A DNA stretch of 64,000 nt from Cytobacillus horneckiae (GCF_002835735.1 NZ_PISD01000019.1:89223-153222); one strand, 5' to 3'. Positions 52,497-62,729 are shown, numbered from the stretch's first letter. Translations and numbers: made by a program. Notes: generated from the sequence alone by a model not told the origin.

Positions 52497-52503
52497 TTAT
52501 CTT

Positions 52504-52531
52504 AAAAAAGGGGCCGGTTGGCCTCTTTTTC
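52504..52531 (+). terminator. Original ppiB terminator
   Basis: AAAAAGGGGCC and GGCCTCTTTTT with loop GGTT, eight bases past the remnant's stop. Confidence 0.8.
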
Positions 52532-52555
52532 ATTTCAGTTAGAAAGGATCTTATT

Positions 52556-53083
52556 ATGAACCCGATTCTTGATTATCTAAAACCAAATCTAGATGTTATA
52601 TTTATTGGGTTTAACCCCAGTGTCAAATCTTCAGAAACCGGTTACCACTATGCAAATCCAAATAATCGCTTTTGGAAAATATTGTTCGAATCAGGTCTTA
52701 CCCCAAGAAGATTTTTGCCTGAAGAAAATGAGAAGCTTCTTGAGCTTGGCTTTGGACTTACAAATATCGTTTCGCGGCCGACTAAAGCAGCTGATGAAAT
52801 AACTATGGAAGAATACCGCGAAGGAAGAGAAGAGCTTTTCAAAAAACTAAAACATTACCAGCCTAAAGTAGCTTGCTTTGTTGGTAAAGGTGTCTATCAA
52901 CAATTTAGTGAAAAGAAGTCTGTTTCTTGGGGGTTTCAAGATTTATCGGTATTAGAGCATACAAAAGAATTTGTCGCACCTTCTTCTAGCGGTCTAGTTC
53001 GAATGAAGATTGATGATATTATAGAAATTTATTCTGAACTCCCACTGTATTTAAAAACAGGTCGATTTGCTCATAAAAAATAG
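52556..53083 (+). CDS. mug: G/U mismatch-specific DNA glycosylase
   Basis: Removes uracil or thymine mispaired with G. A 175-residue MUG/TDG-type uracil glycosylase. IFIGFNPSVKSSETGYHYAN near residue 15 contains the catalytic GFNPS. YANPNNRFWKILF near 32, LTNIVSRPTKAA near 70 and APSSSG near 142 are further motifs. GAAAGGA precedes ATG 52556. Before the island inserted, this gene directly followed ppiB. Confidence 0.92.
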   Translation: MNPILDYLKPNLDVIFIGFNPSVKSSETGYHYANPNNRFWKILFESGLTPRRFLPEENEKLLELGFGLTNIVSRPTKAADEITMEEYREGREELFKKLKHYQPKVACFVGKGVYQQFSEKKSVSWGFQDLSVLEHTKEFVAPSSSGLVRMKIDDIIEIYSELPLYLKTGRFAHKK

Positions 53084-53220
53084 GAATAATATAACTTTCT
53101 GAATTTTCTTTTTATTAGTATAATTAATCTACATCTTGTAAACACTTCGATATTGTCTATTCTATCTTAAAAGGAGGAAACATTCAGCCATCTTCATATT
53201 CTGTTAAGGAGGGAAAGATA

Positions 53221-54192
53221 ATGAAGCATAACGTTCATGTAATTCCTTACAAAATTAATCAACAGGAAGAAATGGTAAATGAAGTTCCTAAAGGTGTGGA
53301 AATGATTCAGGCACCAAGTATTTGGTCAAAATCAAAGGGCACGGGTGTTAAAATTGCGATATTAGACACCGGATGTGACCTTGATCATCCAGACTTAAAA
53401 GACAGAATTATCGGAGGCAAAAATTTTACTGATGACGATAATAGCAATCAGGAAAAATTTGAAGATTATAATGGACATGGTACTCATGTGGCAGGTACGA
53501 TTGCAGCGAGCGAAAATAAAGCAGGTGTCACAGGAGTGGCTCCTGAGGCTGAATTATTAATTGTTAAAGTGTTAAATAAAGATGGTTCTGGGCAGTATGA
53601 ATGGATTATTAATGGGATTAATTACGCAGTCGAGCAGCAAGCAGACATCATATCGATGTCACTTGGAGGACCAAATGATGTACCAGAACTTCATGAGGCA
53701 ATAAAGAATGCCGTAAATAATCAAGTATTAGTTGTTTGCGCAGCCGGAAATGAGGGAGACGGAGACGAAAACACCGATGAACTGGCTTATCCAGGCTGTT
53801 ATAATGAAGTAATTAGTATAGGTGCTGTAAATCTGGAGAGAGAATCCTCACAATTTAGTAACTCCCACCCGGAAATTGATCTCGTCGCTCCTGGTGAAGA
53901 TATTCTATCCACGTTTTTAAATGGGAAATACGCTTCATTGAGCGGGACATCAATGGCTACGCCGCATGTAACAGGTGCGCTCGCCTTAATAAAAGAAATG
54001 TGCAATAAAGAATTTGATCGTAAGCTAACAGAACCAGAATTATATGCACAGCTCATTCGCAGAACTGTTCCTTTAGGCAATTCTCCTAAGCTTGAAGGGA
54101 ATGGCTTCCTCTATTTAACCGTATTAGAACATTTAAGTTCCATTTATAAAGATGAAGTGAAGGGGAAACTTTTTAATAAAATCATAAGTTAA
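53221..54192 (+). CDS. ispA: Intracellular serine protease (subtilisin family)
   Basis: A cytoplasmic subtilisin of 323 residues. The catalytic triad is Asp49 (ILDTGCD), His86 (NGHGTHVAG) and Ser244 (SGTSMATPH). There is no signal peptide. The short N-terminal extension VIPYKINQQ corresponds to the LIPY inhibitory pro-segment of Bacillus intracellular proteases, cleaved for activation. Length matches B. subtilis IspA (319). AAGGAGGG precedes ATG. A strong terminator follows. Confidence 0.94.
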   Translation: MKHNVHVIPYKINQQEEMVNEVPKGVEMIQAPSIWSKSKGTGVKIAILDTGCDLDHPDLKDRIIGGKNFTDDDNSNQEKFEDYNGHGTHVAGTIAASENKAGVTGVAPEAELLIVKVLNKDGSGQYEWIINGINYAVEQQADIISMSLGGPNDVPELHEAIKNAVNNQVLVVCAAGNEGDGDENTDELAYPGCYNEVISIGAVNLERESSQFSNSHPEIDLVAPGEDILSTFLNGKYASLSGTSMATPHVTGALALIKEMCNKEFDRKLTEPELYAQLIRRTVPLGNSPKLEGNGFLYLTVLEHLSSIYKDEVKGKLFNKIIS

Positions 54193-54199
54193 TATATAG

Positions 54200-54243
54200 A
54201 AGAACTGACTACGACGGACAAAAACTGTAGTCAGTTCTTTTCT
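54200..54243 (+). terminator. Terminator of ispA
   Basis: AAGAACTGACTAC and GTAGTCAGTTCTT with a 14-base loop, then TTCTG. Confidence 0.85.
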
Positions 54244-54303
54244 GTTTTAAGCAATTACCGTTATAATAGAAGGAAGAAGACGAATAGAAAGTAGGTATAA
54301 CCT

Positions 54304-54615
54304 TTGGAACCGTTTACTGCTAGAGTGATTGAAGCTATTAAACATATTCCGCCAGGAACAGTAATGACTTACGGTCAAATTGCTAGAATTGCCGGCAGCC
54401 CAAGAGCAGCAAGGCAAGTCGCACGAGTGTTGCACTCAATGAGCCGAAATTATCAGCTGCCTTGGCATAGAGTTGTCAATAAGGATGGGAAAATTATGTT
54501 AAGTGATCCTGATCAAGCAAATATGCAACAGTACTTGCTTGAAAGTGAAGGAATCCTATTTTTGCAAAAAGGGATCGTTGAACTAGCAAAATACCAATAT
54601 CAAACGGTTACTTGA
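54304..54615 (+). CDS. Alkyltransferase-like protein (ATL)
   Basis: A 103-residue relative of O6-methylguanine-DNA methyltransferase in which the reactive Cys of PCHR is replaced by Trp (PWHRVV, residues 53-58). ATLs bind O6-alkylguanine without removing the alkyl group and hand the lesion to nucleotide excision repair. The DNA-binding region includes YGQIARIAGSPRAARQVARV near 23-42 with the arginine finger. The start is TTG 54304. The last eight bases overlap the convergent phosphoesterase gene. Confidence 0.9.
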   Translation: MEPFTARVIEAIKHIPPGTVMTYGQIARIAGSPRAARQVARVLHSMSRNYQLPWHRVVNKDGKIMLSDPDQANMQQYLLESEGILFLQKGIVELAKYQYQTVT

Positions 54616-55327
54616 CATGAAATGTTTTCAGTATGTCACCAGTTTTATTAATAACGATTGCATTTAACTGACCGCCATATACAGCTCCGCCATCGATATT
54701 TATGTAGGAAGTGCAAGGACTTATCCATATATCACAGCCCTTATCTTCATGAATATATTGTGTCGGAGTATGACCGAATACAATAATCTTTCCGGTCTGA
54801 TTTTTCTGTTCCCACATATTTCTAACCCAAACCATTTGATAAGGCTCAGTCTGGCGCCAATCTGATATATCATGATCAATTCCTGCATGTATAAAAAGGA
54901 CATCTCCAAACTCATAGTATAAACACAGGTTAGATAAGAATTGGATTACTTCGGATTTTTCTTTCATTTTTTCTGCAATTTCTGCATTGCCCCGGTCCAG
55001 AATATTCACGTCTTGTGTGAATTCAGATGCTGTCGTGCCACCGCCATTATTAAAGTATCTTAGGCCATTATTATTAATCTCGGGATTTTCGAGGAATTTC
55101 AAAAGCATATCTTCATGGTTACCTTTAATAATAATCAGTTGATCATTATATTGTTTTTTTAGCTCCATTACTTTTTCAACCACTTTAAGCGAATTCTCTC
55201 CACGGTCAATTAAATCCCCTAAAATAATCAGTGCTTCATCTTCAAAATTCCAAAATTGCAATAACTTGTTAAATTTTGAAATTTCACCATGGATATCACT
55301 AATCACAAATGCTTTTTCAAGTTTCAT
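54608..55327 (-). CDS. Metallophosphoesterase (PPP-like serine/threonine phosphatase fold)
   Basis: A 239-residue calcineurin-like phosphoesterase. FVISDIHGEISKF near residue 7, ILGDLIDRGENS near 36 and IIKGNHEDMLLKF near 68 are the metal-binding GDxHG, GDxxDRG and GNHE motifs; HAGID near 145 and FGHTPT near 187 supply further ligands. The layout matches bacterial PrpA/PrpE-type phosphatases or ApaH relatives. ATG 55327 is preferred over GTG 55339 because AAGGGTGAG lies six to eight bases upstream. Confidence 0.88.
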   Translation of the reverse strand: MKLEKAFVISDIHGEISKFNKLLQFWNFEDEALIILGDLIDRGENSLKVVEKVMELKKQYNDQLIIIKGNHEDMLLKFLENPEINNNGLRYFNNGGGTTASEFTQDVNILDRGNAEIAEKMKEKSEVIQFLSNLCLYYEFGDVLFIHAGIDHDISDWRQTEPYQMVWVRNMWEQKNQTGKIIVFGHTPTQYIHEDKGCDIWISPCTSYINIDGGAVYGGQLNAIVINKTGDILKTFHVK

Positions 55328-55578
55328 TTTTATGCTCACCCTTTAATTCGTCAGTTATGATTCCTTAATTATACCAATATTTTTGTATAAGAATTATTTA
55401 CTGGGTATATTTAATAGGAGAATTTTATCTGAAAGCAATTAATATTTACTGAATTTTGAATATAGTTAAGATAATACACCTAAATAAAAACACATCTTTT
55501 CTCTTATAATGGATATAGAGGTAATTGCAACCTTTTAGCAGAAAATATCAATATAAAATAAAGAAGGTGGTAAAGAAA

Positions 55579-57063
55579 TTGAAAAAACAATTGAAATGGC
55601 TCTTTAGTTTTATGCTTCTAGTTTCTTTTGCACTTATACCTCTCATCGAATTGCCTCAAGTCTCTGTAGAAGCCACAGAAGAGGGAGACTCACTTGTTCA
55701 GGAATTAAATCAGCTGCTTAATAATGATCCAGATTTGAAGGGTGCCTTAGCAGGAGTAAGTGTGCGTAACGCAGAAGATGGTGAACTGCTGTACCAACAT
55801 ATTGGGGATACGAGGCTAAGGCCTGCATCTAATATGAAGCTGTTAACTGCAGCAGCCTCATTAGCAACCTTAGGCGAAGACTACCGATTTAAAACAGAAG
55901 TGCTTACGGACGGAAGAAAAACAGGAGTTGTCCTGCAAGGCAATGTTTATTTAAAAGGATATGGTGATCCAACACTATTGGCAAAAGATTTTGACGCGAT
56001 GGCAAAGGAATTAAAACGATCAGGCATTAAAATGATCAAGGGGGATTTGGTAGCAGACGACAAATGGTATGATCATATCCGCCTTTCTCAAGATTTGCCG
56101 TGGAGCGATGAAAGTTATTACTATGGAGCACAAATATCAGCATTAACTGCCAGTCCTAATGAAGACTATGATTCAGGAAGTGTAATTGTCGATGTAAAGC
56201 CAGGGAAGAAGGCAGGTGAAAAATCTGCAGTATCAATAGAACCAAAAACAGATTATGTCACAATTATCAATCATGCGAAAACAGTTGCTAAAGATGGGAA
56301 GAAAGACATTGATATTGTGAGAGAGCATGGCTTAAATACAATTACAATTGAAGGAACAATCCCTCTTGACGGAAGCTCAAGCAAGGAATGGATTGCTGTA
56401 TGGGAGCCAGCTGGATATGCGTTAGCTTTATTTAAACAAGCATTAATAGACAATGGAATAAAAATAGCTGGTAAGGTACAATCTGGTGAAACACCTAAGA
56501 AAGCAGCTTTACTTATTACACACGACTCCATGCCTTTATCTGAATTGCTCGTGCCTTTCATGAAATTAAGCAATAATGGCCATGCGGAAACATTGATAAA
56601 AGAAATGGGCAAAGTAGTGAAAAACGAAGGCAGCTGGGACAAAGGGTTGGAAGTATTAGAAGATGAATTGAAACAACTAGGTGTCAATACGGATACACTT
56701 ATTTTACGGGATGGATCAGGGATCTCGCATGTTAGTCTATTGCCAGCAAATGAAGTTTCACAGCTTCTTTACACGATTCAACAAGAACCATGGTTTGATA
56801 CGTATATAAACTCTCTTCCTGTCGCAGGAATCAACGACAGGATGGTAGGTGGAACACTGCGCAACCGCATGAAAAATTCTGCTGCCGAAGGTAATGTATA
56901 TGCCAAAACTGGTTCGATTTCAACAGTTAGCTCTTTATCAGGCTATGTGGATACAGATTCGGGTGATAGATACACGTTCTCAATCTTATTAAATAATATG
57001 ACTGACGGTTCGAAGGGGAAAATCATTGAGGATAAAATCGCTGTTTTATTAGCGGAACAATAG
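55579..57063 (+). CDS. dacC: D-alanyl-D-alanine carboxypeptidase/endopeptidase, PBP4 type
   Basis: A class C (PBP4/DacB) penicillin-binding protein of 494 residues, similar in size to B. subtilis DacC (PBP4a, 491). A signal peptide covers about residues 1-35. Motifs: [13 protein letters not shown] (SxxK) near 76, SNNGHAE (SxN) near 330, and AKTGSISTV (KTG) near 445, with the large insertion domain between. The start is TTG 55579, because AAGGTGG lies about nine bases upstream. The gene is followed at once by a bidirectional terminator. Confidence 0.9.
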   Translation: MKKQLKWLFSFMLLVSFALIPLIELPQVSVEATEEGDSLVQELNQLLNNDPDLKGALAGVSVRNAEDGELLYQHIGDTRLRPASNMKLLTAAASLATLGEDYRFKTEVLTDGRKTGVVLQGNVYLKGYGDPTLLAKDFDAMAKELKRSGIKMIKGDLVADDKWYDHIRLSQDLPWSDESYYYGAQISALTASPNEDYDSGSVIVDVKPGKKAGEKSAVSIEPKTDYVTIINHAKTVAKDGKKDIDIVREHGLNTITIEGTIPLDGSSSKEWIAVWEPAGYALALFKQALIDNGIKIAGKVQSGETPKKAALLITHDSMPLSELLVPFMKLSNNGHAETLIKEMGKVVKNEGSWDKGLEVLEDELKQLGVNTDTLILRDGSGISHVSLLPANEVSQLLYTIQQEPWFDTYINSLPVAGINDRMVGGTLRNRMKNSAAEGNVYAKTGSISTVSSLSGYVDTDSGDRYTFSILLNNMTDGSKGKIIEDKIAVLLAEQ

Positions 57064-57096
57064 AAGAAAGACGCTCATCTATTGAGCGTCTTTCTT
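57064..57096. terminator. Bidirectional terminator between dacC-like and yceI-like genes
   Basis: A perfect 14-base stem, AAGAAAGACGCTCA and TGAGCGTCTTTCTT, with a five-base loop. Confidence 0.9.
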
Positions 57097-57100
57097 AACG

Positions 57101-57634
57101 TTACTCCGCTTTTGAAGCCTGTAAATCCAATGAAATTTTAATCTTATCTCCTACGAGCACACCGCCTGTCTCCAGAGCAGAATTCCATGTTAATCCATAA
57201 TCACTGCGATTTAACGAACCATCAGCAGTAAAACCGACTTTCACGTTCCCCCATGGATCAACACCAGAACCTTCATAAGTAACTGAAATAGTTTCAGATT
57301 TAGTCACGCCAGCAATAGTTAAATTGCCTGTAACATTGTATTCTCCTTCGCCTTTTCTTTCGATATTTGTTGTTGTAAACGTCATCTTTGGGTTTTTCTC
57401 GACGTTAAAGAAATCAGCTGACCTAAGGTGGTTGTCACGATCCTCATTGCGTGTATCTACACTGGCTAAATCAATGTTCAACTCAATACTTGCTGAGGTT
57501 AAATCATCTGGATCAGCCTCAATTGTTGCATCAAATTGGTTGAAGGTCCCTTTAACATTCGCAATCATCATATGTTTTACAGAAAAATCTACGCTGCTAT
57601 GTGCTGGATCAAGCATCCATTTACTTTTCACCAT
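57101..57634 (-). CDS. YceI-family lipocalin-like protein
   Basis: A 177-residue YceI-domain protein, a beta-barrel that binds polyisoprenoid-type ligands in related structures. WMLDPAHSSVDFSVKHMMIA at residue 6, HLRSADFFNVEKNPKMTF near 77 and GVTKSETISVTYEG near 113 are typical. There is no signal peptide, as in many Firmicute members. ATG 57634 is chosen for GGAGGAG; the ORF extends five codons further. Function unknown. Confidence 0.88.
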   Translation of the reverse strand: MVKSKWMLDPAHSSVDFSVKHMMIANVKGTFNQFDATIEADPDDLTSASIELNIDLASVDTRNEDRDNHLRSADFFNVEKNPKMTFTTTNIERKGEGEYNVTGNLTIAGVTKSETISVTYEGSGVDPWGNVKVGFTADGSLNRSDYGLTWNSALETGGVLVGDKIKISLDLQASKAE

Positions 57635-57836
57635 TTGTTTCTCCTCCAATGTCTTGATTTAATTTATTTTTAATTCGAGATATATTAAATCTAAATAAAT
57701 TATATGTGCAATTAAAACCTATGTCAATAAAAAATCTAATTATTGGTTATTGCCAAAATATATATCTTTTTGTAGTGAAGTCATTCTCGTTCGTTTAAAA
57801 TAAGAATATTATAAAGGAGTACAAAGGGGACAAAAG

Positions 57837-60410
57837 ATGAAGCAGCTTGATGCAATCCACCGAAATGCATGCGAATATGCTAAGGCTAAAATATTTGAGG
57901 ACATTGACAGGTTTTTAGGGGGTCTTGATGAACCTAAACCATTTGAAACATATATCGATGAAAGAAAAGAATATCTTAGCAGTCTATGGGTAAATGTATG
58001 GCAAAACAAAGCAACAAATAAACTGTCAAGACATCATAAAAAAGAATTTTTATTAACTAAAGGAATAGATGTTGTAGATTTAAATCGAAAATCATTAAAT
58101 CAAGTTTTTAGAGCTGAAATTAGAAATTATCACAGCTTTGATACGCTCGAATGGGCAAAGAAACAATTTTACAAAAACGAAGCAAAATGGAATGAGCGAT
58201 ATATTCATGCTCGCGAACAATTTATATTTGAAGAAAAAGAAAGATTGATAAAACAGCAAAAATATGAATTACAGCATAATATAAACAAGGAATCTGAGAA
58301 GGTTATTGCTAAGGAAGAAGACACGCTTTATCTTTACATAAGATATGATGTTGCGAAACGGGTTATTAACGATTTAAATACAAAAAATAAGTTTAGTACG
58401 AGGGAATCAATATATATTGAAGACACCTTAATCGATGAGGGACCGTTACAAAGTATAAAATTTATAAAGCTGGATGATTTCTTTGATGAGTTGACTGGTA
58501 ATCTGCATAAAGAGATATACAGGAATCAATGGTATTTTGATTATGAAAATTACTATTATGTGTACGAAAGATTTGTAAAAGATAAGTTAAATCAATATTT
58601 GCAGCAAACTGTATTAAAAAATCTACCAGAAGCCATTTTCGAAAAATATGAAGAAGTTTTTGACAAGCCGTTAACAGGAAAAGTGATTCAGCAATCTTTC
58701 ACCGGAATGCTTGAACCTTTATTGAATGATTATATGGTCGAATTGCAGAATGAGTATATTGAAGACTTGCGTGAAATCGCTGATTTGCCTTTTGATTTAA
58801 TGGAGCAGGAAAAATATTATAAAGCTCATTTAATTGTGCGAAAACAAAAACAGGAAGCAGAAGAAGCTGAACAAAAAAGAAAAGCTGAGGAAGAAAAGCG
58901 CATGCTCGATGATATTTTTGGTCAGGAGTATCGCTCAGGTATAGAAAGCAATATCCGCTATATCATTCATATTGGTGACACGAATACAGGAAAAACCTAT
59001 CAAGCATTGGAAAGAATGAAACAGGCAAAAACAGGACTCTATTTAGCACCGCTGCGGTTATTGGCTTTGGAGGTGTATGAAACATTAAATCAGAATGGAA
59101 CATTATGCTCTTTAAAGACTGGAGAAGAAGAGAAAATAACAAATGGGGCCAGCCATCTTTCCAGTACAGTTGAAATGTTTTATGAAAAAGACCGGTATGA
59201 AGTAATTGTCATTGATGAAGCTCAAATGATTGCAGACAAAGATAGGGGATTTGCATGGTATAAAGCAATAACCAAGGCGAACGCCAGTGAGGTTCATATT
59301 ATTGCAAGCAGAAATGCAGAGAAAATGATACTGGAGCTATTAGGAGATTCAGAAGTTAACATTCATGAATACACTAGGGAAACACCATTAAAGGTTGAAG
59401 GTGAAGAATTTTCCTTTAAAAAAGTAAAAAAAGGTGACGCATTCATTTGTTTTTCCAGAAAGAAAGTACTTGAAACCGCTTCAAGACTCCAAGCTGATGG
59501 GTATAAAGTAAGTATGATTTATGGCAGTATGCCTCCAGAAACTAGAAAGAAGCAGGTGGATCGTTTTATTAAAGGAGATTCCTCGGTTATTGTTTCAACA
59601 GATGCAATAGGAATGGGATTAAATCTGCCAATAAGAAGAATTGTCTTCCTTGAAAATGAAAAATTTGATGGAACAAAAAGGCGTACGCTAACTTCTCAAG
59701 AAGTAAAACAGATTGCCGGCCGAGCCGGCAGAAAAGGATTGTATAATATCGGTAAAGTCAGCTTTACGAAAAATATTAAATTGATGAAAAAGCTATTGGA
59801 ACAAGTGGACGAGCCAGTCCACAGCTTTGCAGTCGCTCCAACATCAGGCGTATTCGAGCGATTCCAGAAATATTATCGCGATTTAGGAAGGTTTTTTGAA
59901 CTATGGGATAAATTCGACAGTCCAAAAGGAACGAAAAAAGCATCGTTAACAGAGGAGAGGGAATTATACGAGCGAATTCGCGGGACAGAAATCGAAGCAA
60001 AGCTTCCTATCAGCGATTTATATGGTTTCCTGCATTTGCCCTTCTCCAAAAAGGAGACGGATTTAATTAAGCAATGGGAAATTACAATGTATGCAATTAT
60101 CGATGGCACAGAGCTGCCAGAGCCAAAGCTTAAAAATCGCAACCTCGAGGATTTAGAGTATTCATATAAAGCGATTGGGCTCCATTTATTATTTCTTTAC
60201 CGCCTAGATCAAAGGATTGAAGCAATCTATTGGGAAAGAGTTCGAGAAGAAATTTCGGATCATGTTCATGAGCGTTTAAATACAGATATTCAAAATTTAA
60301 CAAAGAAATGCAAGCGATGTGGAAAAACCCTTCCGTGGGAGCATGAATTTAACATTTGTGACCAATGCCATGAAAGGCCAAACAAGCATTATCAATATTA
60401 TAGGAAATAA
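57837..60410 (+). CDS. Suv3-like RNA helicase with long N-terminal domain and C-terminal zinc finger
   Basis: An 857-residue superfamily 2 helicase. Residues 1-375 are helical and coiled-coil (many Glu/Lys, for example REQFIFEEKERLIKQQKYEL). The core has GDTNTGKTYQALERM near 379 (motif I), VIVIDEAQMIADKDRGFAW near 456 (DEAQ, motif II), IVSTDAIGMGLNLPIRRIVF near 583 and QIAGRAGRKGLYNIGKV near 625. A CKRCGKTLPWEHEFNICDQC finger lies near 823. The core order matches mitochondrial Suv3 degradosome helicases. Its bacterial role is unknown. The ribosome-binding site is AAAGGGG. Confidence 0.85.
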   Translation: MKQLDAIHRNACEYAKAKIFEDIDRFLGGLDEPKPFETYIDERKEYLSSLWVNVWQNKATNKLSRHHKKEFLLTKGIDVVDLNRKSLNQVFRAEIRNYHSFDTLEWAKKQFYKNEAKWNERYIHAREQFIFEEKERLIKQQKYELQHNINKESEKVIAKEEDTLYLYIRYDVAKRVINDLNTKNKFSTRESIYIEDTLIDEGPLQSIKFIKLDDFFDELTGNLHKEIYRNQWYFDYENYYYVYERFVKDKLNQYLQQTVLKNLPEAIFEKYEEVFDKPLTGKVIQQSFTGMLEPLLNDYMVELQNEYIEDLREIADLPFDLMEQEKYYKAHLIVRKQKQEAEEAEQKRKAEEEKRMLDDIFGQEYRSGIESNIRYIIHIGDTNTGKTYQALERMKQAKTGLYLAPLRLLALEVYETLNQNGTLCSLKTGEEEKITNGASHLSSTVEMFYEKDRYEVIVIDEAQMIADKDRGFAWYKAITKANASEVHIIASRNAEKMILELLGDSEVNIHEYTRETPLKVEGEEFSFKKVKKGDAFICFSRKKVLETASRLQADGYKVSMIYGSMPPETRKKQVDRFIKGDSSVIVSTDAIGMGLNLPIRRIVFLENEKFDGTKRRTLTSQEVKQIAGRAGRKGLYNIGKVSFTKNIKLMKKLLEQVDEPVHSFAVAPTSGVFERFQKYYRDLGRFFELWDKFDSPKGTKKASLTEERELYERIRGTEIEAKLPISDLYGFLHLPFSKKETDLIKQWEITMYAIIDGTELPEPKLKNRNLEDLEYSYKAIGLHLLFLYRLDQRIEAIYWERVREEISDHVHERLNTDIQNLTKKCKRCGKTLPWEHEFNICDQCHERPNKHYQYYRK

Positions 60411-60428
60411 TTATAAGGAGTGTATAGC

Positions 60429-61418
60429 ATGAAGCTTAGTATTCTAGACCAATCACCTATTTCAACTGGTGCGACTGCTCAAGATGCGCTAAATGCTTCT
60501 CTTGAATTAGCTAAGCTTGCAGATTCATTAGGATACACGAGATATTGGGTCGCAGAGCACCATGATTTACCGGGATTAGCTGGCTCTGTACCTGAAATCA
60601 TGCTCAGTTATATTGGCAGTCAGACGGGAAGAATTAGATTGGGGGCAGGAGCTATTTTGCTTCCTCACTATCGCCCGTATAAAGTAGCAGAAACCTTTAA
60701 TTTGCTTGGGACATTGTTTCCAGGGAGAATAGATTTAGGCATTGGCAGAGCACCTGGTGGTTCGGCAGAAGCAAGTTTAGCACTTTCTGGGAATTATTTG
60801 GAGGGTGTTCGGCAGATGCCTGAAGCGATGGATGAATTATTAAGTTTTTTATATAAGGGATTTCCGGATAACCATATGTACGCCAATGTAACACCAGCTC
60901 CTGTACCGCCGGTTCCACCTCTACCATGGCTGCTAGGAACGAGCGAGAAAAGTGCAAAGCTTGCCGCCATTAATGGAACAGCCTACGCTTTTGGACAATT
61001 TATGAGCGATCAAAACGGTGCAGACATTATTAAAACCTATAAAGAAGAATTTAGGGAAAAACAAAATGGTGCGGACGGAAAGGCATTAATTACTGTTTCT
61101 GTCATATGTGCTGAGACGACAGAACAGGCAGAAGCAGTTGCTTCTTCTCAATTTTTATGGAAACTTCAATCAGAGAGCGGAAATCGTTCGGGCATCCCAA
61201 CGATGGATGAAGCAAGAGATTATTCCTATTCTGCTGAAGACTACGAAAAGATTGATAAAATGCGTACAAATATGATTATCGGCAATCCTAATTTTGTAAA
61301 GGAAAAACTTAACGAGCTAGCGGAGAATTATGAAGTAGATGAAATCATGATTGTAACAATCACACATGATTATCAGGCGCGTTTAACCTCCTATCGCCTT
61401 ATTTCAGATTTAATCTGA
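60429..61418 (+). CDS. LLM-class flavin-dependent oxidoreductase
   Basis: A 329-residue luciferase-like monooxygenase fold protein using FMN. ILDQSPISTGATAQDAL at the start, RYWVAEHHDLPGLAGSVPEI near 42, RIRLGAGAILLPHYRPYKVA near 66 and LGIGRAPGGS near 103 are typical of the group-1 LLM proteins (YceB/YvbT-like). The substrate is unknown. ATG 60429 is chosen for AAGGAG; it follows the helicase gene by 18 bases and may be cotranscribed. Confidence 0.88.
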   Translation: MKLSILDQSPISTGATAQDALNASLELAKLADSLGYTRYWVAEHHDLPGLAGSVPEIMLSYIGSQTGRIRLGAGAILLPHYRPYKVAETFNLLGTLFPGRIDLGIGRAPGGSAEASLALSGNYLEGVRQMPEAMDELLSFLYKGFPDNHMYANVTPAPVPPVPPLPWLLGTSEKSAKLAAINGTAYAFGQFMSDQNGADIIKTYKEEFREKQNGADGKALITVSVICAETTEQAEAVASSQFLWKLQSESGNRSGIPTMDEARDYSYSAEDYEKIDKMRTNMIIGNPNFVKEKLNELAENYEVDEIMIVTITHDYQARLTSYRLISDLI

Positions 61419-61504
61419 TTAACCTAGGAGGCATGTTCTTCATTGTGCATGAATACATATAGTTTTAGAGTGCACTTAAGCATTAAATGAAGGAGATGAA
61501 GAAG

Positions 61505-61960
61505 ATGCCAAGCTATCATCATGAAGAGAAAGTGAATGTTACGATTGAAAATCTCTGGGATTTTGTCAGTGATATGAATAATTGGGCTCCGTTGGTCCCT
61601 GGATATATTGATCATCAGATTATTAATGAGAAGCAATCAACATGGTCATTTAAAACCGATGTGGGTATAATGAAGAAGAAAATTGAATTAAGAGTGGAAA
61701 TCACCCGCTGGAATGCCCCGAGCAAAGTGACTTTTAATCTTACAGGAATAAACGAGAAATTTAGCGGTCAAGGCTTTTTTTCTGCAATCAGTAAATCAAA
61801 GGAATCAGTTATTATGACAGGATTTTTGGAAATCAATGCTGAGGGGATGATGGCAAAGATGGCAAATAACATCTTAAACACTTCCTTACCTGAGATTACA
61901 ACCGAGTTAACTACAGCTGTTGCCAGAAAAGCTGAAGAGATTTATGCTTTGCATCGTTAA
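61505..61960 (+). CDS. CoxG-like SRPBCC domain protein
   Basis: A 151-residue START/SRPBCC fold protein of the CoxG (carbon monoxide dehydrogenase subunit G-like) family. NLWDFVSDMNNWAPLVPG near 18-35 is the family signature, and the C-terminal helix begins LPEITTELTTAVARKAEEIY. No CO dehydrogenase genes are present, as is usual for Bacillus members. ATG 61505 has AAGGAG upstream; an in-frame ATG at 61487 lies before that site. Confidence 0.82.
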   Translation: MPSYHHEEKVNVTIENLWDFVSDMNNWAPLVPGYIDHQIINEKQSTWSFKTDVGIMKKKIELRVEITRWNAPSKVTFNLTGINEKFSGQGFFSAISKSKESVIMTGFLEINAEGMMAKMANNILNTSLPEITTELTTAVARKAEEIYALHR

Positions 61961-61998
61961 CTTTCAAAATGAGAATTCGCAAGACTGGTTCATATTAA

Positions 61999-62025
61999 AA
62001 AGGGTATCCTAGCTGGATGCCCTTT
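61999..62025. terminator. Hairpin between convergent genes
   Basis: AAAGGGTATCC and GGATGCCCTTT with a five-base loop, flanked by A-run and TTATT. Confidence 0.8.
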
Positions 62026-62035
62026 ATTACATATA

Positions 62036-62557
62036 TTACTTTGTATATTTATTTGCATAGCTAGATGCAACATACGCCTCTGGTTTTATCTTAGGTTCTA
62101 TACCAATTGATTCTATTCTCGCTACCATTTCTGATACAAATTCTCTTGTTTTATTTCTTTGGCCTGCACCGATATCTAAATGACCTTCCATCGTAAAGGA
62201 TGCTCCTTGATAAATAAAAGGCAATACGATATCAATCATTTTATTTTTCTTATCCTCTGTAAACAATGAAACGATTTCTTCAGTTAATGAAGTTTCAAAT
62301 GAAATTCGTTCATGCAAATGGATCATCTTTCTTCGTACCACTTTCTTGTTTATGCATGCCCATGCGCCTTTCCCTTGATTTTGTATGACAATACCTGTGA
62401 TAAATATCGTATGTGAAGCATGAACCTGTGAATCTGTTCCAACAATTAATTTAAAGTTTCCGCGGGGCTGAATTTTCATAAATTGGATAATACGCTTAAA
62501 TACATCTTCGAAAGTTAGCTTCTTTTCTTTTAAATTTTGAAAGTATTTCTCCTCCAT
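62036..62557 (-). CDS. ykuK: YkuK-family ribonuclease H-like protein
   Basis: A 173-residue DUF458 protein with an RNase H-like fold. LIVGTDSQVHASHTIFITGI near 38 holds a candidate catalytic Asp, and HLDIGAGQRNKTREFVSEM near 126 a second. Size and composition match B. subtilis YkuK; the activity is not established. GCGGTG lies eight bases before ATG 62557. Confidence 0.88.
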   Translation of the reverse strand: MEEKYFQNLKEKKLTFEDVFKRIIQFMKIQPRGNFKLIVGTDSQVHASHTIFITGIVIQNQGKGAWACINKKVVRRKMIHLHERISFETSLTEEIVSLFTEDKKNKMIDIVLPFIYQGASFTMEGHLDIGAGQRNKTREFVSEMVARIESIGIEPKIKPEAYVASSYANKYTK

Positions 62558-62729
62558 ATAAAATCACCGCAATCATTTTTAGTCAATGGTTTAGATATTA
62601 CATTGTATTCAGAGCAGTTGAACAAGTTGTATGTGTAAGTAAACCTTTAGCATAATAATAATGAGCATGATTTAAATCATTCAATCAGGGGCTATGTTAT
62701 CATATGTAAGAAGATAGGAGGTTAAGAAT

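Noticed and set aside
56271..56687. A 138-codon minus-strand frame inside the dacC-like gene
   Set aside because: Lies wholly within a well-supported PBP4-type gene, with no start signals.
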